From the NCBI GenBank assembly GCA_029747015.1, contig JAKOGI010001341.1, forward strand, positions 74,501 to 138,500: a stretch of 64,000 bases of DNA, written 5' to 3'. This document shows, one piece after another, positions 22,408 through 35,151 of the stretch. Below the pieces are notes generated by a model. The model saw only the letters and a list, made by a program, of their open reading frames with translations. It did not search any database and was not told the origin of the DNA. Numbering within the stretch: position 1 is the stretch's first letter; every line of letters starts with the position of its first letter. The stretch comes from Carnegiea gigantea. Lineage: Eukaryota; Streptophyta; Magnoliopsida; Caryophyllales; Cactaceae. A program made the position numbers and the translations under genes.

Positions 22408-22880
22408 TACAGTGCTTGAGCTATGTTGCGCTTTCCTACTCAGGGCATCTACTATAACGTTTGCTTTTCTTAGATGATATTAAATCTATAAGGCATAGTC
22501 TTTAAGCAACCTAAGCCATTGCCATTGTCTCAAATTGAGCTCCTTCTGGGTGAAGATATACTTCAAACTTTGATGGCTCGTATTGATCTTGCATGGTACC
22601 CCATATAAGTGATGTCTCCAAATTTTCAATGCAAAGACCACAGCTGCTAACTCTAAGTCAGGAATAAGATAGTTTTTCTCATAAGGCTTGAGCTATCGAG
22701 AGGCATAAGCTACTACTTTATCTTCCTGCATCAAAACACACCCTAATATGTTCTTTGAAGTATCAATATAGATGGTATACTCCTTACCCTCTACTGGTAA
22801 TGTTAGGATTGGGGTGGTAGTTAATCACTGCTTTAGCTCCTGGAAAGCTCTCTCATATTTCTCTGTCCACTCAAATTTAT
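22408..22880 (-). pseudogene. Element B right unit RNase H, decayed
   Basis: No long frame is left. On the minus strand the blocks corresponding to [31 protein letters not shown], and [18 protein letters not shown] in element C can be followed with stops and substitutions. Examples are a stop in the RQ*LKP region near 22695 and altered residues at the TDHQ motif near 22580. It is identified by position and similarity to element C. Confidence 0.75.
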
Positions 22881-23560
22881 TTTCTTTCTTTTGCAGATTG
22901 GTCAGGGATGAAGCTATTTTGAAAAGTCCTTAACAAAAATAGCCTGCTAAACCCAGAAAGTTTCTAATCTCAGTGATGTTGGTAGGTCTTGACCATTTTG
23001 TGATTACCTTCATCTTCTAGGGGTCAACTTTAATTCTTTCTTTTGTAACCGCATATCCTAAGAACACCACTTCTTGCAACCAAAATTCACACTTCATTAA
23101 TTTACCATAAAGTTAATGCTCCCTCAGGGTTTATAATACCATCCTCAAATGATCAGCATGTTCCTCCCTGTCCTTAGAATAGATAAGGATGTCATCTATG
23201 AACAGCACTATAAACTTTTCTAGATAGGGTCTGAGGACCCTATTCATGAGATCCATGAAGGTTATAGGGACATTGGTGAGGCCGAATGGCATCACTGTAA
23301 ACTCACAGTGACCATAACTGGTTCTAAACGCAGTTTTGGGGATGTCTTCAGGTTTAATCCTAAGTTGATGGTATCCTAACCTCAGATCAATCTTAGAGAA
23401 GACCCCTACTCCTTGAAGTTGGTCAAACAAGTCATCTATTCACAGCAAAGGGTATTTGTTTTTGATGGTGCTCTTGTTTAACTCCCTGTAATCAATACAT
23501 GGCCTTAAGGTTCCATCCGTTTTCTTTACGAACAATACTGGGGCACCCCATAGTGACACA
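22881..23560 (-). pseudogene. Element B right unit reverse transcriptase, broken
   Basis: 23131-23430 is open and contains [20 protein letters not shown], then [20 protein letters not shown] and the catalytic [11 protein letters not shown]. The fingers ([15 protein letters not shown] text, 23440-23540) and the thumb (22990-23100) are recognisable but interrupted by stops. Confidence 0.86.
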
Positions 23561-24290
23561 CTTGGCCTAATAAATCCCTTCTATAATAGCTCATTTAGCT
23601 GAATCTTTAGTTCCTTAAGCTTACTTGGGGCCATACGATATGGAGCTTTAGAGATAGGTTAGGCACCAAGGATTCAATTCCAAAGTCAATTTCCCTCCGC
23701 GGGGGTAGTCCGAGTAACTCTTTAGGAAAAACATCTTCAAATTAACAAACTACAGAAATATTTCTTGCTATCTCTTCTTTTATTTTGATATCGATAGCAT
23801 AATACTAATATCTAATACGCCCCTGACGTAACAGCTTACTTGCTTTCATAGCAGAAATCAAGGGATAAGATTTTTCCTGTCTCAGCCCACAGAACCATAC
23901 TTCTCTCCCTTTTTCATCCTTCAAATCCTCACAGTCAATCTTAGCTCCATAAGGGTGCAACAAATTCATTCCCAAAATGATAACAAAATCAGACAAATCA
24001 AATTAAATCAAATCCATAGGGAAGGTGGTTCCACGAATGGTAATGGAAACAAGTTTATAGGAGATGGGGCACTCAATCACAGAATCATTAGGTAGCTTGA
24101 TCCTATAATTGGTTTCCATCCTTCTACCCTCCAGGTTCAATTGCATGGCAGATTAGGCAGATATAAATGAATGAGTAGCTTCCGAATCAAGTAATACACA
24201 AAATGACTTTAAATTTAAAAAAAGAGCATGCTTCTTACTCATTACATACACTCATCTTATTACTGCAGGCCTTTATGGTGGGGCCCCTTG
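23561..24290 (-). pseudogene. Element B right unit protease and linker, broken
   Basis: 23805-23996 covers the end of the protease and the linker (NLLHPYGAKIDCEDL, then REVWFCGLRQEKSYPLISAM). The active-site area near 24190 has decayed: the stretch matching LFDSGA reads with Glu-Ala in place of Gly-Ala (SEATHSFIS). A short deletion removed the sequence between the first strand and the gag junction. Confidence 0.75.
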
Positions 24291-25329
24291 GTGAGGTGGG
24301 GCCAAGGATTTTGCTGCACCTTTATCCACCGCCTTTAATCTTCGTGGGCAGGCAGCAATGAGATGTTCTGGGCTTCCATACCACATACATTTATTGGTTC
24401 TTACTTGGCATTAAGGGGTGGTGTGATTTGTTCTTCTACATTTTCCACAGGGCTCTATTGAGCCTGCAAGGTGGTTCTTGGGAGGAACGGGAGAAGGTTT
24501 CTTCTGGTTTACACTTTCACTCAGAGTTCCTCGCTCAAACCCTTTTCTCTTTTGGTTGATCAGGTTTAGGGCTCTCAATTCTGCCTTCACTCGCTTCACT
24601 TCAGCGGCTCGCTCATATAGCTCTTGGTAAGTCAAATTGGTTGCCCAGCTAACTAATTTGGAATGTAGAAGGCCAAACCCTCTTCAAACCTCCTCATCTT
24701 TAGCCTTCAATTGACACAAATTCAGGGATGAACCTGGATAAGTCTATGAACTGACTGGCATACTGCATCAAAGTCATATTACCACTTATCTTCAGCTCCA
24801 TAAACTCCTTCCCCTTTTGTCTTTGGACCATAACTAGGTAAAAGTTTGCCCTCAACTCATCCAGTAATTTACTCTAAGTGACTTCAGGCCCTACAAGCTT
24901 ACCCTTAACAGTGTTCCATCAAATGTCAGCTTCAACAAACAAATAATACGTCCCAATGTTTACTTTCTTTTCTTCTTGAGCCTCTACCAGTGTAAAAATT
25001 TTCTCCATTCCCCTTACCTGTTCCTCCAATACGACTAGATCATAATTTTCGCCATATGCTTTAGGGTTGCCTCGTACTACCCTATCTGCTAGTTTATTAT
25101 CTTTACGAGGGGTTTCATTAGGTACTTGGGGAATCTGCTTCATCAGTTCAGCTACTAAGGTCAGCTAGTAGTTCGACTCCCTAATGTCGTTAACTAACTC
25201 AGGGAAAATCAGTGGCATTTCACCAAAACTTGGTGGCACATGATGTGAGGCTTGTTCACCTGATCCCTGGCCATTATCCGAGTTATTCTCCACATGAATC
25301 TCCGCATTGTTTTACACTACTTCAAACAT
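24291..25329 (-). pseudogene. Element B right unit gag, broken
   Basis: The start ATG is at 25327-25329. A TAG follows within a few codons (MFEVV*NN). The capsid fragment at 24919-25143 has KQIPQVPNETPRKDNKLADR and KKVNIGTYYLFVEADI. 24411-24635 has AELRALNLINQKRKGFERGT and the first zinc knuckle CGKCRRTNHTTP, whose final Cys is lost. In the second knuckle one Cys is Tyr. It is broken in several places. Confidence 0.83.
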
Positions 25330-25747
25330 TCTGATCATATAGTAAACGAAACAATTCAATCACTGAAATACCCAAACATATAAGATAAGCATGCCTAACA
25401 AATACATTTAATAAGGCTCAAATATTATTTAAAACAGAACCCAAAGCTTCATTATATCATTTCATAACTGCTTATTACATACATAGCTGCCTGTTTATAT
25501 ATATGATCAACAAAGTATAACACATCTAAGATCAGCCCTGACCCCTACCTAAAACACTAACTAGCCCCCCAGTCCCTGAGTCTGTCGCATGCCCAAAAAA
25601 GAAATGGACTATGTCATCGCGGTCGGAAGTATTTGACTGACTATATACAATATCATATGTTACACAAAATGCATCGATCTAATCCGACCATACTATGTAC
25701 ATATGGGGCTCAAAATGTAACCTACTCAAATCAGCACCTGAAACAAC

Positions 25748-26630
25748 CTAACGATCCCTAAATGGATTGTAATCTGGGTTTGGACTGATTCTCATGCTCA
25801 TCACCTGAATCGAAATGGCTGTCTGATGCTTTCAACTCTGCCGTGTCGATCTCCTAATCGGCCTGCTGCTCTCCCACTTCCTCATCGAGCTCTTGATCCA
25901 TCTGCTGCCCCTCTGTTATGTCATCAATCTCCTGATCCTCCTCCAGATCGTCCTCGTCCTCAAAACCCTCCATGGGCTCGTCATCAAAACTAAGCACCAC
26001 GATCTCGGATGTATCGGGGAGATCCACCACCACTTGAGCCTCCTCAGGAATGTCGGGCATCTGTGGAGTACCCGGTGTGGGTGGCGATAGCGGTCCCTAC
26101 GCTGGTGCGAGTGGTGCTGGCGAGAGATGTGCCTAGTGTAAAGGAAAGACATGCTGAAGAGTTTCCATAGTAATCCCCCTCTACTTGAACTCTTCCCATA
26201 ACATCAACTTCGAGGTGATAGTTTCCCAAGCCCCCTGGACCTGAGACCTAGGTCTGTCCCAACCTAGGTTCCTAGTCATCATGAGATGATGACAACGAAG
26301 CCTGAACGCTACCCACAGATCAACCGTGGGTAAGGGCCATAACAATTTGGATGCACAGACCGTGATGTTATGGAACTCGGAGAAAGGGTCTTACGCATAA
26401 GCTATCATGCTGGCGTGCAACAGCGAAATATGGGTTGCTGCAAACATACCAGGCATCATCTTAATAGCATAAGGATCCATCTAGTAAGGAAAATACAAAT
26501 AAGGGGCATGTAGAAGACAAGCAACATGCATTTCTAATACCACAAGTCTATTTCTAGTATCACAAGTCTCTAATAGTGTACGATATTGTTTACTAATAAT
26601 CCTTGTCACCCTCCTATATCTAAGCTCCAT
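25748..26630 (-). pseudogene. Element B right unit extra ORF upstream of gag
   Basis: Second copy of the extra frame. It begins MELRYRRVTRIISKQYRTLL at 26630 and has ETCDTRNRLVVLEMHVACLL, a stop, then MDPYAIKMMPG. 25854-26060 gives the best view of the acidic tail, SFDDEPMEGFEDEDDLEEDQ and then GQQMDQELDEEVGEQQAD. It ends at the TAG at 25748-25750, as in element C. Nearly a third of the tail is Asp or Glu. The part from MDPY to the tail is conserved in all three copies; the first ~100 residues are visible only in the B units. Confidence 0.7.
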
Positions 26631-26662
26631 ACTCCGTATACCATCAGGAAAATCAAAATCTG

Positions 26663-26674
26663 CCTCTGACACCA
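26663..26674 (-). promoter_or_regulatory. Element B right unit primer site, decayed
   Basis: The minus strand reads TGGTGTCAGAGG, two changes from the initiator-Met complement. It is four bases inside LTR 3, the same spacing as in element C. Confidence 0.78.
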
Positions 26675-26678
26675 AATC

Positions 26679-29163
26679 TATAACACCCTATATGTACATA
26701 ATTCACTGTTTGCGTTCTCTTCATTAGTTTTACTAATTAGAAGTAATATCCCAAATGATCGAGGCATTACCGCCGTCCAAAAAGGACAAGGCTTTACTTG
26801 TAAACAATAAATGTAGCAATGCTAAACAACGTTTACCATCAGAAAGTATTCACACAATCACAACCCATCAAAACCATATATGAATAGTTCTAACATCAAG
26901 CCATTCACATCAAAATATAGTAACTCTTGTAGAGTATACAGTTCCAACCTCAAAATATTTCACAATATAGTGCTAAAAGCATCTCAACACTAATGCACCA
27001 TCATTCCATTTAGACTTCTTTGCTCACTTATCACAGCTCGAGGGCAATTTATTGAACATTTGCCTAAAACAAAACATGAAAATATTTCGAACTGTGAGCC
27101 GAAGCTCAGTACATGCATTCCTATATTGTTAAACGTTCATGGAAGAATTGGTTGGGTCTGCATTAGAATTCATTTTAATTTAAAACAGGGAATCAGATAA
27201 ATGTAAAATTGCATTGTCAATTATTATCTAATAGTAAACCTCTAATAACTATTGCGATCTGAAGATAGGTGTAGACCTATCAAGCTGATTGGGGGACCTA
27301 ACTTGAAGACGCGCAAGTAACTAAAGGGCAATGCCCTATAACTGATAACTGATTGGGTCACTAATTATGTGATAAACCATTGATTAAACTGATGCATTGA
27401 TATACTTACCAAAGCATTATAATTTTGATAAATACGTGCTAATTTCCAAGGATACAGACAATGAACGTACCTGGGACTTTTAATGAAACTTCACTAAGTA
27501 TGATTATGCACAAAAGGGGAGGAAATCATAGAATAGACCCTGATTCTGTACAAAAATATCATTATAGGAACATATAGTTAGCAAATGTATTTATTTGCAT
27601 AGTTAATATCTTAGTAAAAGAAAAGTAAGGGCGTAACAGGGGCTAGAATAAATAACTCACAACATAACATCCTGACCTCCATTTGAGACCTAATTCCTCA
27701 ATGTAGAAGGATTAAGAACTGCTGAAAAACTTTCATATACAACACAAAACATGATTACCACAATAGGGTTTCCAAAATGGGGATAGAACACAAGTGTACT
27801 AGTTTTGGTCGAACCTGTATAGTTACAGCAAAACGGTCATACCTTTTCCATTGAACGTAGATTAAGGCAATTTAAAATGCGTTTGAAAGCTAACTCACAG
27901 ATCTATCCACCCACCAAAAATCATAATTTTTGGTTGGGTCAATCATTACCAGTTTATTGGCAAAGGATCCCCTGTTTTCTATCATTTCCCAGCCCCCACT
28001 ATCATTGGTTTCTTCTCTTTTCACATAAATACCCATCTAAAATCATTCCTTAAAATCATGTAACAAAACTTTGGTCCTTTCCATCACCATATAAAGCCAC
28101 CATACTTAATTTCACTTCATAATCATATACATGAAAGTTTCATTTCTCAATCATATATACACAAATAACATGCTTGCTATTAAAAGAAAGCTAAACCTTG
28201 TATAATCATTAAAACCCTAACTTTTGGCCAACTTAGATTCACCATTAACTCATTCAAAATCTCAACGACATCACCATAATCAGTCATGATGCTAAAGATT
28301 GTCAAAACAAATACAAAACCACCTATGAACATCACTTAAGGTTAGGCTTACATGATCACAAATAATCTTAACTCCTACTTACGCTTAAGCTTCTCCAACA
28401 ATTTAAACACTAAAAATAACTCTTATTTCTTATCAAAACAACATGATCAATAATAAAAAAATAACAAAACAAGAATCAAACTAAGATACAATCAAAACCA
28501 ACAAGATCAAGATTATGGTTTACTTACTTTGCTTGAAGAAAAGGGAATATATGTGAGGTTTGATGCTTGTGGGGATGTAGGTGGTGGCTAGGGTGGCTAG
28601 AGGGGCTGTTCTGGTGGTGGTTTGGTGGCCACAATAGTAGTAGCTTGCATAGAGGGGAGGGGGCCATGGGGTTAGAGATAGAAAGGAGAGAGATGTGGTT
28701 TTGAGTTTGGTTGTATTGTGTTCACTTATCTACCTAGTTGGCTAAATTTATCCACCTCAAAAAGTAGCTTTTAATAACCTTGGTTAAGCTTAAATCATGG
28801 TAATTACCTAGGTTAATAATGCAAACTTGTTGGGTTTCAAATTGAGCCGACATAAGTTAGGTTTGGGAATAAAATGCTCCATGACGATATTGTTCTTATA
28901 TAACTCAAAATTAAATCTTTGTGATGTTAAGGAAAACAAAATAAACCAGTTAGATTATAATTGTTAGGGCCTACTATCAATTTTCACAATATGTTCATTA
29001 ATAATTAAATAAATAAATAAATAAAACGCAAATTACCAAGTGAGAGTCCAAATGAAATTATTTTTTTTCCACCGAGATGATTAAATGCGATAAATAAATA
29101 TGAGAAAATCATTAACATGAGGTAATTAAATAAATAAACATAATTTAGGGTTGGACTGTTACA
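26679..29163 (-). repeat. Element B LTR 3 (5' LTR of right unit)
   Basis: 2485-bp repeat beginning TATAACACCC (TG changed to TA) and ending GGACTGTTACA. It is followed by GTCCA, the right member of the target duplication whose partner is ATCCA before LTR 1. In the opening 250 bases it shares several variants with LTR 2 against LTR 1. Confidence 0.9.
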
Positions 29164-29332
29164 GTCCATAATGTAGCATTGTTGCTGATGGATCATTAAT
29201 CATGTTTATAGGTCTACTCTGCTATGTAATTCATTTAATCCGATTCAGCATTATCTATAACATGACAATTATCACCATTAACTAATTAATAATTAGTAAA
29301 CCCCCAACCACCTAATATGCACATAGATGCGT

Positions 29333-29367
<35 letters not shown>

Positions 29368-29690
29368 GAAAGGGACCCTGAGAGACACATAGAAAGGTAC
29401 ATAAGACTTTTCTACTAAAATACTAAAAAATCACAGTGACATCCTATAGAGACGTGAAATCATTTCTCCCTGAAATACCCATTTTGTGAATGATTAAAGG
29501 GGGCTAAAAATGTATTGGCAATTTTGTCCCCAATGATACAAACATGATAAAAATATATATCCTCCAATGAAATAATGTGCGGAGTGAAAAGTCAAAAGAG
29601 AGAAGAATCTATCATAACCTATGTGAATAATGAACTTGGTAATGGAGGCAAGAAGAATCCGCCTTTTCGATACTGTAAAGCTAGCCATAA
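29164..29690. other. Host spacer between elements B and C
   Basis: 527 bp of AT-rich host sequence. It holds the (CA)16 microsatellite at 29334-29365. Its left end GTCCA and right end CATAA are target-site bases of B and C. On the minus strand near 29600-29680 there is a short acceptor-like tttacag followed by an open stretch, too short to call. Confidence 0.6.
29334..29365. repeat. (CA)16 microsatellite
   Basis: Uninterrupted dinucleotide run of 32 bases in the host spacer. It is expected to be length-polymorphic. Confidence 0.95.
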
Positions 29691-32347
29691 TGTAACACCC
29701 CAATAATACATGAATCATTGCTTGCATTTATCTACTTAAGTTTAACAATGAGAAATAATAACCTAATGAACGGGGCATTACCGCTGTCCATAAAGGACAA
29801 GGCTTCTTTATACATGAAAACTTGCCATAAACCAAAGTTTACTCTATAAGGGGCATTCACCATCATAAACACTCAAACCATTTAGTTATATACAGAAATG
29901 GGTCTGACTTCCTAAGGGTTACACCAACAAACATAATTCAATTCAAGTATACAGTTGTAATACCAAAATATATAATTCAATTCAAATACACAGTTGCACA
30001 CCGAAAATACACCAATATGGCATGAAAGCATCTTAGCACCCCTATACCGCCAATCACGTGGATGGTCCTGTCTCATTTATTACCTTCAGCCTCCCTGCCT
30101 GCATGAGAGCGGTTTGCTGAACACTTTCCCAAAACAAAACATAAAAACATTTCGAACTATGAGCCAAAGCTCAGTACATGCATCCCTGTACTGACAAAGA
30201 TTCACTGAAAAGTTATTTGGGCCCACTTTGCAATTCATTTTGATTTTAAAACAGGGAATGAGATGCATACAAAACTAAATTGCCAATTATTATCTGTTAG
30301 TGTACCCCTTAGTAACGGTTACGATCTGTGCATAGGTGTACACCTGCCAAGCCGACCGGGGGACCTGGCCTGAAGCGGCGCGGGTAACCGGAGGGCAATG
30401 CCCTATAACTGATAACTGATGGGTTCACTTATTATGTGATAAAGCACTGATTCAATTGATTCATTGATGCACTTACCAAAACATTATGATTTCGATAAAT
30501 ACATGCTGATGTCAAAAGATACAGGTAATGAACGTACCTAGGAGGTTTAAATGCAAGTTCACGGTGTAATAAGATGCACTAAAGTGAAGAGAATGAAAGT
30601 TTAGGCCTTGATTCTGTTCAAAAGATCATTATAGGAACGTAAGGTTAGAAACGATCTTGTTCTTATAATGGATGCCTTTAAATAAAACTGGCTTAAGAAG
30701 AATCTTACTAATCAATTCATAGATTAAACTAAAATGATGAAACTATATAATAAACCATAGAAATGTGATTTAAGGCACGGTAGCAAGTTTAGAGAATAGG
30801 GCTTATAAAAAGGGTACAGAAAAAATAATCCACAACTTATACTCTCGACCTCGAAATGAGACCTAAGATCCAATATGAAAAGCTTAGGAAGTCCTCTAAA
30901 ACTTTGATTAAGGACACATATCATGATTCCCACGATAGGGTTCCTAAAATGGGGCTAGAACACCAATATGTCAGTTCTGAGTTCATCCTGTACAGGTTCA
31001 ATAAAATGACCATAACTTTTTCCACAGATCTCGGATTAATGTGATTCAAGAGCCATTTTAAAGCTAACATATAACCTATCTATGCACCAGAAATATAATT
31101 TTTGGCTGGGCCGATCATTACCAGTTTCATCTTGAACATTGTCCTGTTTTTCTGGAAATTCCAGCCTCACTGTTTGAGTTTGTTCTCTCACTTTTCACAC
31201 CAATCCTCAACTTAAACCCTTTCTTAAGAGCATGTAAACACACTTTGGTACATCCCAACATCATACAAAAACACCACACACAATTCCACTTCATATTCAT
31301 ATCCAATAAAGCTCCTTTTCTAGTCACATATACACATACCTTAAGTTTAATACTAGTTTGGTCCAAACCATGCATTTTGGATAAAACCCTAACTTTGGGT
31401 CAACTTGAACTCACTCCCATCATCTTAAAACACCATAAACACCATAATAAACCTTAATATATTAAAAGATACACAAAATCAAGGATAAAACAATTAATAT
31501 CCAACACTTGAACATGAAGCTTGCATGATTAACATAAAACCCTAACCCTAGCATCATCCAACTTCAACTCCACCATGATCCATCACCAAGATGATTCTTA
31601 ATTCCATAAAAACAGCATAATCCACCATTAAAACAACCAAAATAAGAAGCAAAAACCAACAAGATCAAGAATCAACAACAAAATCAGCATAAGAGGTGAA
31701 AAGAATTACTCACTTTGCTTAAGAAAGAGGTATGAATGATCCTTGGTGCTTGAAGAAGTGAGAGGGATGGTTGGGGTGGTGATTGGTGGCTGTTTGGTGG
31801 CTATTTGGTGGCTGGAATGGTGGTGCTACTACTGCTGTAGCTATTGCCGTGGGTTAGGAGAGAAGGAGGAGAGAAATAGGAGAGAGAAAGTGTCTAGCAT
31901 TTACTTGGTGCAAATGAAACTTAGGCAAAATATTACTTGGCTGAGAATTAATCATAAAAAGCTACTTTTTACTAAGCATAATTAAGGCCTAAATAACGGT
32001 AATTAACTAAACAAAGAGGGCCAAGTCTCGTTGGGTCGAAATCGGCCTTAAACAGGCTCGGGTTTAGAAAAGAGCTGAAACCGAGTGCGTTTGCAAAATA
32101 TTTTTTTTTCCAAAACTCGAGATTAAATGGTTGTGGTGCCATGAAAAATAATTAAATCGCTAAATTCATAAATATTAAGGCCTAAATCGATCTCCCGAAT
32201 TTAACTAGAGCGAAACCCGAATTGTAAAGTGAGGGCCCATTTAGAATTTTCCAATTGGAATGACAAAAAGCAATGATGTAAATGAAATGAAATTAATCAT
32301 ATGAACTAATGAAATTAATAAATATATTTTAGGGTCGGACTATTACA
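29691..32347 (-). repeat. Element C 3' LTR
   Basis: 2657-bp LTR from TGTAACACCCC to GGACTATTACA. It includes a ~39-bp tandem duplication at 29931-30008 that is also present in the partner LTR and so predates insertion. Confidence 0.95.
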
Positions 32348-32362
32348 GTCTTCCCCTTTAAA
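32348..32362 (-). promoter_or_regulatory. Element C polypurine tract
   Basis: The minus strand reads tttaaaggggaagac directly before the 3' LTR, a well-preserved purine run. Confidence 0.82.
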
Positions 32363-33242
32363 AAGTTTCGTCCTCAAAACTGATGAACTTAACCATATCA
32401 TGCAGGATTACCTCGAATAAATGTGGATATGCGGTTTTCATTGCCTCTTCGATCTCCCAGGTGGCTTCTTAGGAGGTGTGGTTTGTCCAAAGTACTTTAA
32501 CCAATGGTATCTGCTTGTTGCGCAGCTGCTTGATCCTGCGATCTAGTATTTGGGCAGGACGCTCCTCATATACTAGATCTTCAGCAATTTCGATAGGTTT
32601 AGATACAATGGTATGGTCTGGATCTGGAATGTATTTTCCAAGCTGAGAGATATAAAACACGTTATGCACGTGCTCAAGTTCTACAGGCAAATCTAGACGA
32701 TAAGTGATGAGATTCAACCTTTCAATGATTTCATAAGGTCCAATATACCTTGGACTCAATTTGCCCCGTGCTCCGAACCTCTTGACACCTCTAGTTGGTG
32801 AAACTTTCAGAAAAACTTTATCGCCTACTTGAAACTCTAGAGGCCTTCTTTTTTTGTCCGCATAACTTTTTTATCGACTTTGGGCAACCCTGATATGCTC
32901 CCGAATCTTTCGTATTGTCTCTGTGGTCTCTTAAATCATTTCAGGACCTATAATTAGTGCCTCATCTAAATCACTCCAGCACAACAGGGATTTACATTTT
33001 CTCTCGTATAAAGCCTCAAATGGGGCCATTTTGATGGTGGACTGATAGCTGTTATTATAAGAGAATTCCACCAAAGGTAAATCATCTTCCCATTTCCCTT
33101 AGAACTCTAATACACAAGCTCTCAGCATATCCTCCATAATTCGATTCACTCTTTCAGTTTGTCCATCTGTTTCTGGGTGATAGGAGCTACTGAAGTTTAG
33201 TTTGGTCCCAAAAGCCTTTTGAAGCGCTTGCTAGAAACGTGC
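32363..33242 (-). pseudogene. Element C integrase C-terminus with chromodomain, broken
   Basis: 32469-32759 encodes MSPRYIGPYEIIERLNLITY, then the chromodomain ERPAQILDRRIKQLRNKQIP and VKVLWTNHTS. It stops at a TAA (32469-32471) where the right unit of B has CAA for Gln. After it the frame continues EATWEIEEAMKTAYPHLFEV to the natural end KFISFEDET near the polypurine tract. Right of it the core end is readable, with [15 protein letters not shown] and the catalytic Glu kept. In-frame stops replace single residues. Confidence 0.9.
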
Positions 33243-33833
33243 TTAGAATCTTTGATCCCTATCTGAGACTATGTCTAAAGGGATCCCGTGCAGACGGACT
33301 ATCTCCTTAACATATAATTGGGCTAGTCTTTCAACTCCCCAAGTATCCTTAATTGGCAGGAAATGAGCCGACTTTGTGAGTCGATCAACTATGACCCAGA
33401 TAGCATTCTTTTTCGAGGCAGAAAGGGGTAAACCCATAACAAAGTCCATTGAGATCAAATCCCATTGCCAAGTGGGGATTTCTAAGGGTCGTAGTTCACC
33501 CACAGGATGTTGATGCTCTACTTTAACTTTCTGGCAAGTTAGACACTTATCCACATATTCTGCAACATCCTTCTTCATATTATTTCACCAGAAGTATTGT
33601 CTCAGATCTCTGTACATCTTGGTGCCTCCTGGATGCACTGAATAACGAGTATTGTGAGGCTCTTCCAGGATCTGCTTTCTTAATTCCCCATTTTTGGGCA
33701 CACATAGGCGATTCTGGAACCGCAGGGTCCCATCGTCATGTACAACAAATCCCGAAGACTTCCCTTTTTCTAAATTTTGCTTTATTCTTTGGAGTTTGGC
33801 ATTACTTTCCTGGTTCAGTCGAATTTCTTCCAC
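33243..33833 (-). pseudogene. Element C integrase zinc region and core, broken
   Basis: 33585-33833 has the upstream His pair (HNTRYSVHPGGTKMYRDLRQ) and ends at TGA (33582-33584), where both B units have TGG for Trp. 33243-33578 resumes with DKCLTCQK, in which both zinc cysteines are intact. It carries [20 protein letters not shown] with the first Asp and [10 protein letters not shown] with the second. It then stops, apparently again at a former Trp or Gln codon. Apart from such point stops the enzyme is complete. Confidence 0.9.
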
Positions 33834-33962
33834 CAGGGAAGACTGTACAGTAAGTGCTGATAAGTGAGCTTTTGTTTACCCATGGGACACTAATTAAATC
33901 CCAAAGTCCTCAAGTTCTCTCAAGAGGTTCAATTAAGTAATCACCATAGTGTTTGAGCTATG

Positions 33963-34637
33963 TTACGCCTTCCTACTCAGGGCATCCGCCACCACATTTG
34001 CTTTACCGGGATGATATTGAATCTGTAAATCATAGTCTTTAAGCAACTCAAGCCAACGTCGTTGCCTCAAATTGAGCTCCTTCTGGGTGAAGATATATTT
34101 TAAACTTTGATGATCAGTATAGATCTTGCATGGTACCCCATATAAATAATGTCTCCAAATTTTCAATGCAAAGACCACGGCTGCTAACTCCAGGTCATGG
34201 ATAGGGTAGTTTTTCTCATATGGCTTGAGTTGTCGAGAGGCATAAGCTACTACTTTGTCCTCCTGCATCAGCACGCACCCTAGACCGCTCTTCGAAGCAT
34301 CACTATAAATAGTATACTCCTTTCCTTCTATTGGTAACGTTAGGATCGGGGCGGTAGTTAGTTGCTGCCTTAGCGCTTGGAAAGCTTTCTCACATCTTTC
34401 AGTCCACTCAAATTTCTTTGCTTTCTTCAGTAGATTGGTCAGTGGTGAAGCTATTTTCGAAAAGTCCTTGACGAACCTTCGGTAGTAACCTACTAAACTC
34501 AGAAAGCTTCTAATCTCAGTGACATTAGCAGGCCTTAACCATTCTATGATTGCTTTCACCTTCTGGGGGTCAACTTTAATTCCTTTTTTGTGACCACGTG
34601 CCCCAAAAATACCACTTCCTCCAACCAAAATTCGCAT
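33963..34637 (-). pseudogene. Element C RNase H and RT connection, long open piece
   Basis: This is the longest intact polyprotein stretch in the window, 224 codons. It starts in the RT thumb/connection ([39 protein letters not shown]) and runs through RNase H. The catalytic residues are visible as YSDAS, HDLELA and YTDHQSL, and it ends [10 protein letters not shown]. The first residues upstream of KKGIKVDPQ are out of frame (the real text there is [12 protein letters not shown]), so a frameshift lies near 34590. Confidence 0.93.
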
Positions 34638-35150
34638 TTCTTTAATTTGCCATAGAGTTGATGCTCCCTTAAAGCTTATAATACTGTCCGCAAATGATCA
34701 GCATGTTCCTCCTTGTCCTTAGAATAGATAAGGATGTCATCTATAAACAACACTATGAACTTGTCTAAATAGGGTCTGAAAACCCTGTTTATAAGGGCCA
34801 TGAAGGCTACAAGAGCATTAGTGAGACCAAAAGGCATCATTGTGAACTCATAGTAGCCATACCTGGTCCTAAACGCTGTCTTAAGAATGTCGTCAGGTTT
34901 AATCCTAAGTTGATGGTAGCCTGACCTCATATCAATCTTAGAGAACACTCCTGCTCCTTGTAATTGATCAAACAAATCATCTATTCGTAGCAGAGGACAT
35001 TTGCTTTTGATGATAATCTTGTTCAACTCCCTGTAATCTATACATAGCCTTAAGGTTCCATCCTTCTTCTTGACAAATAGCACTGGGGCACCCTATGATC
35101 ACACACTTGGCCTAATAAAGCCCTTCTATAATAGCTCATCTAGCTAAATC
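34638..35150 (-). pseudogene. Element C reverse transcriptase, nearly complete
   Basis: 34676-35083 is open for 135 codons. The fingers are [20 protein letters not shown], followed by [20 protein letters not shown]. The palm is [20 protein letters not shown], with the catalytic [11 protein letters not shown]. Upstream, the first fingers strand ([18 protein letters not shown] text) is cut by a stop at about 35095 (gaPYDH instead of WG). Ala-Pro-Ala has become Ala-Leu-Val in the palm motif. Confidence 0.9.
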
Positions 35151-35151
35151 T

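Larger units (their letters stand above)
10077..29163 (-). mobile_element. Element B: tandem LTR-internal-LTR-internal-LTR chromovirus
   Basis: Three long direct repeats (10077-12583, 18485-20811, 26679-29163) flank two internal regions of about 5.9 kb each. Both internal regions encode the same minus-strand Ty3/gypsy polyprotein. The middle LTR has a primer-site relic on its left and a polypurine tract on its right, so it serves as 5' LTR for the left unit and 3' LTR for the right unit. The outermost flanks ATCCA and GTCCA match in four of five bases, while the middle LTR has no such flanks. This is one insertion that became a tandem, most simply by unequal recombination. The C-terminal chromodomain, the RT type and the ~2.4-kb LTRs point to the Tekay/Del lineage. 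Confidence 0.9.

Noticed and set aside
10077..29163. Two independent neighbouring insertions instead of a tandem
   Set aside because: Independent insertions would give four LTRs and separate target duplications. Only three LTRs are present, and the middle one is bordered by internal sequences on both sides.
29334..29365. CA repeat as a Z-DNA or regulatory element
   Set aside because: It is a plain microsatellite between two transposons; nothing ties it to a gene.
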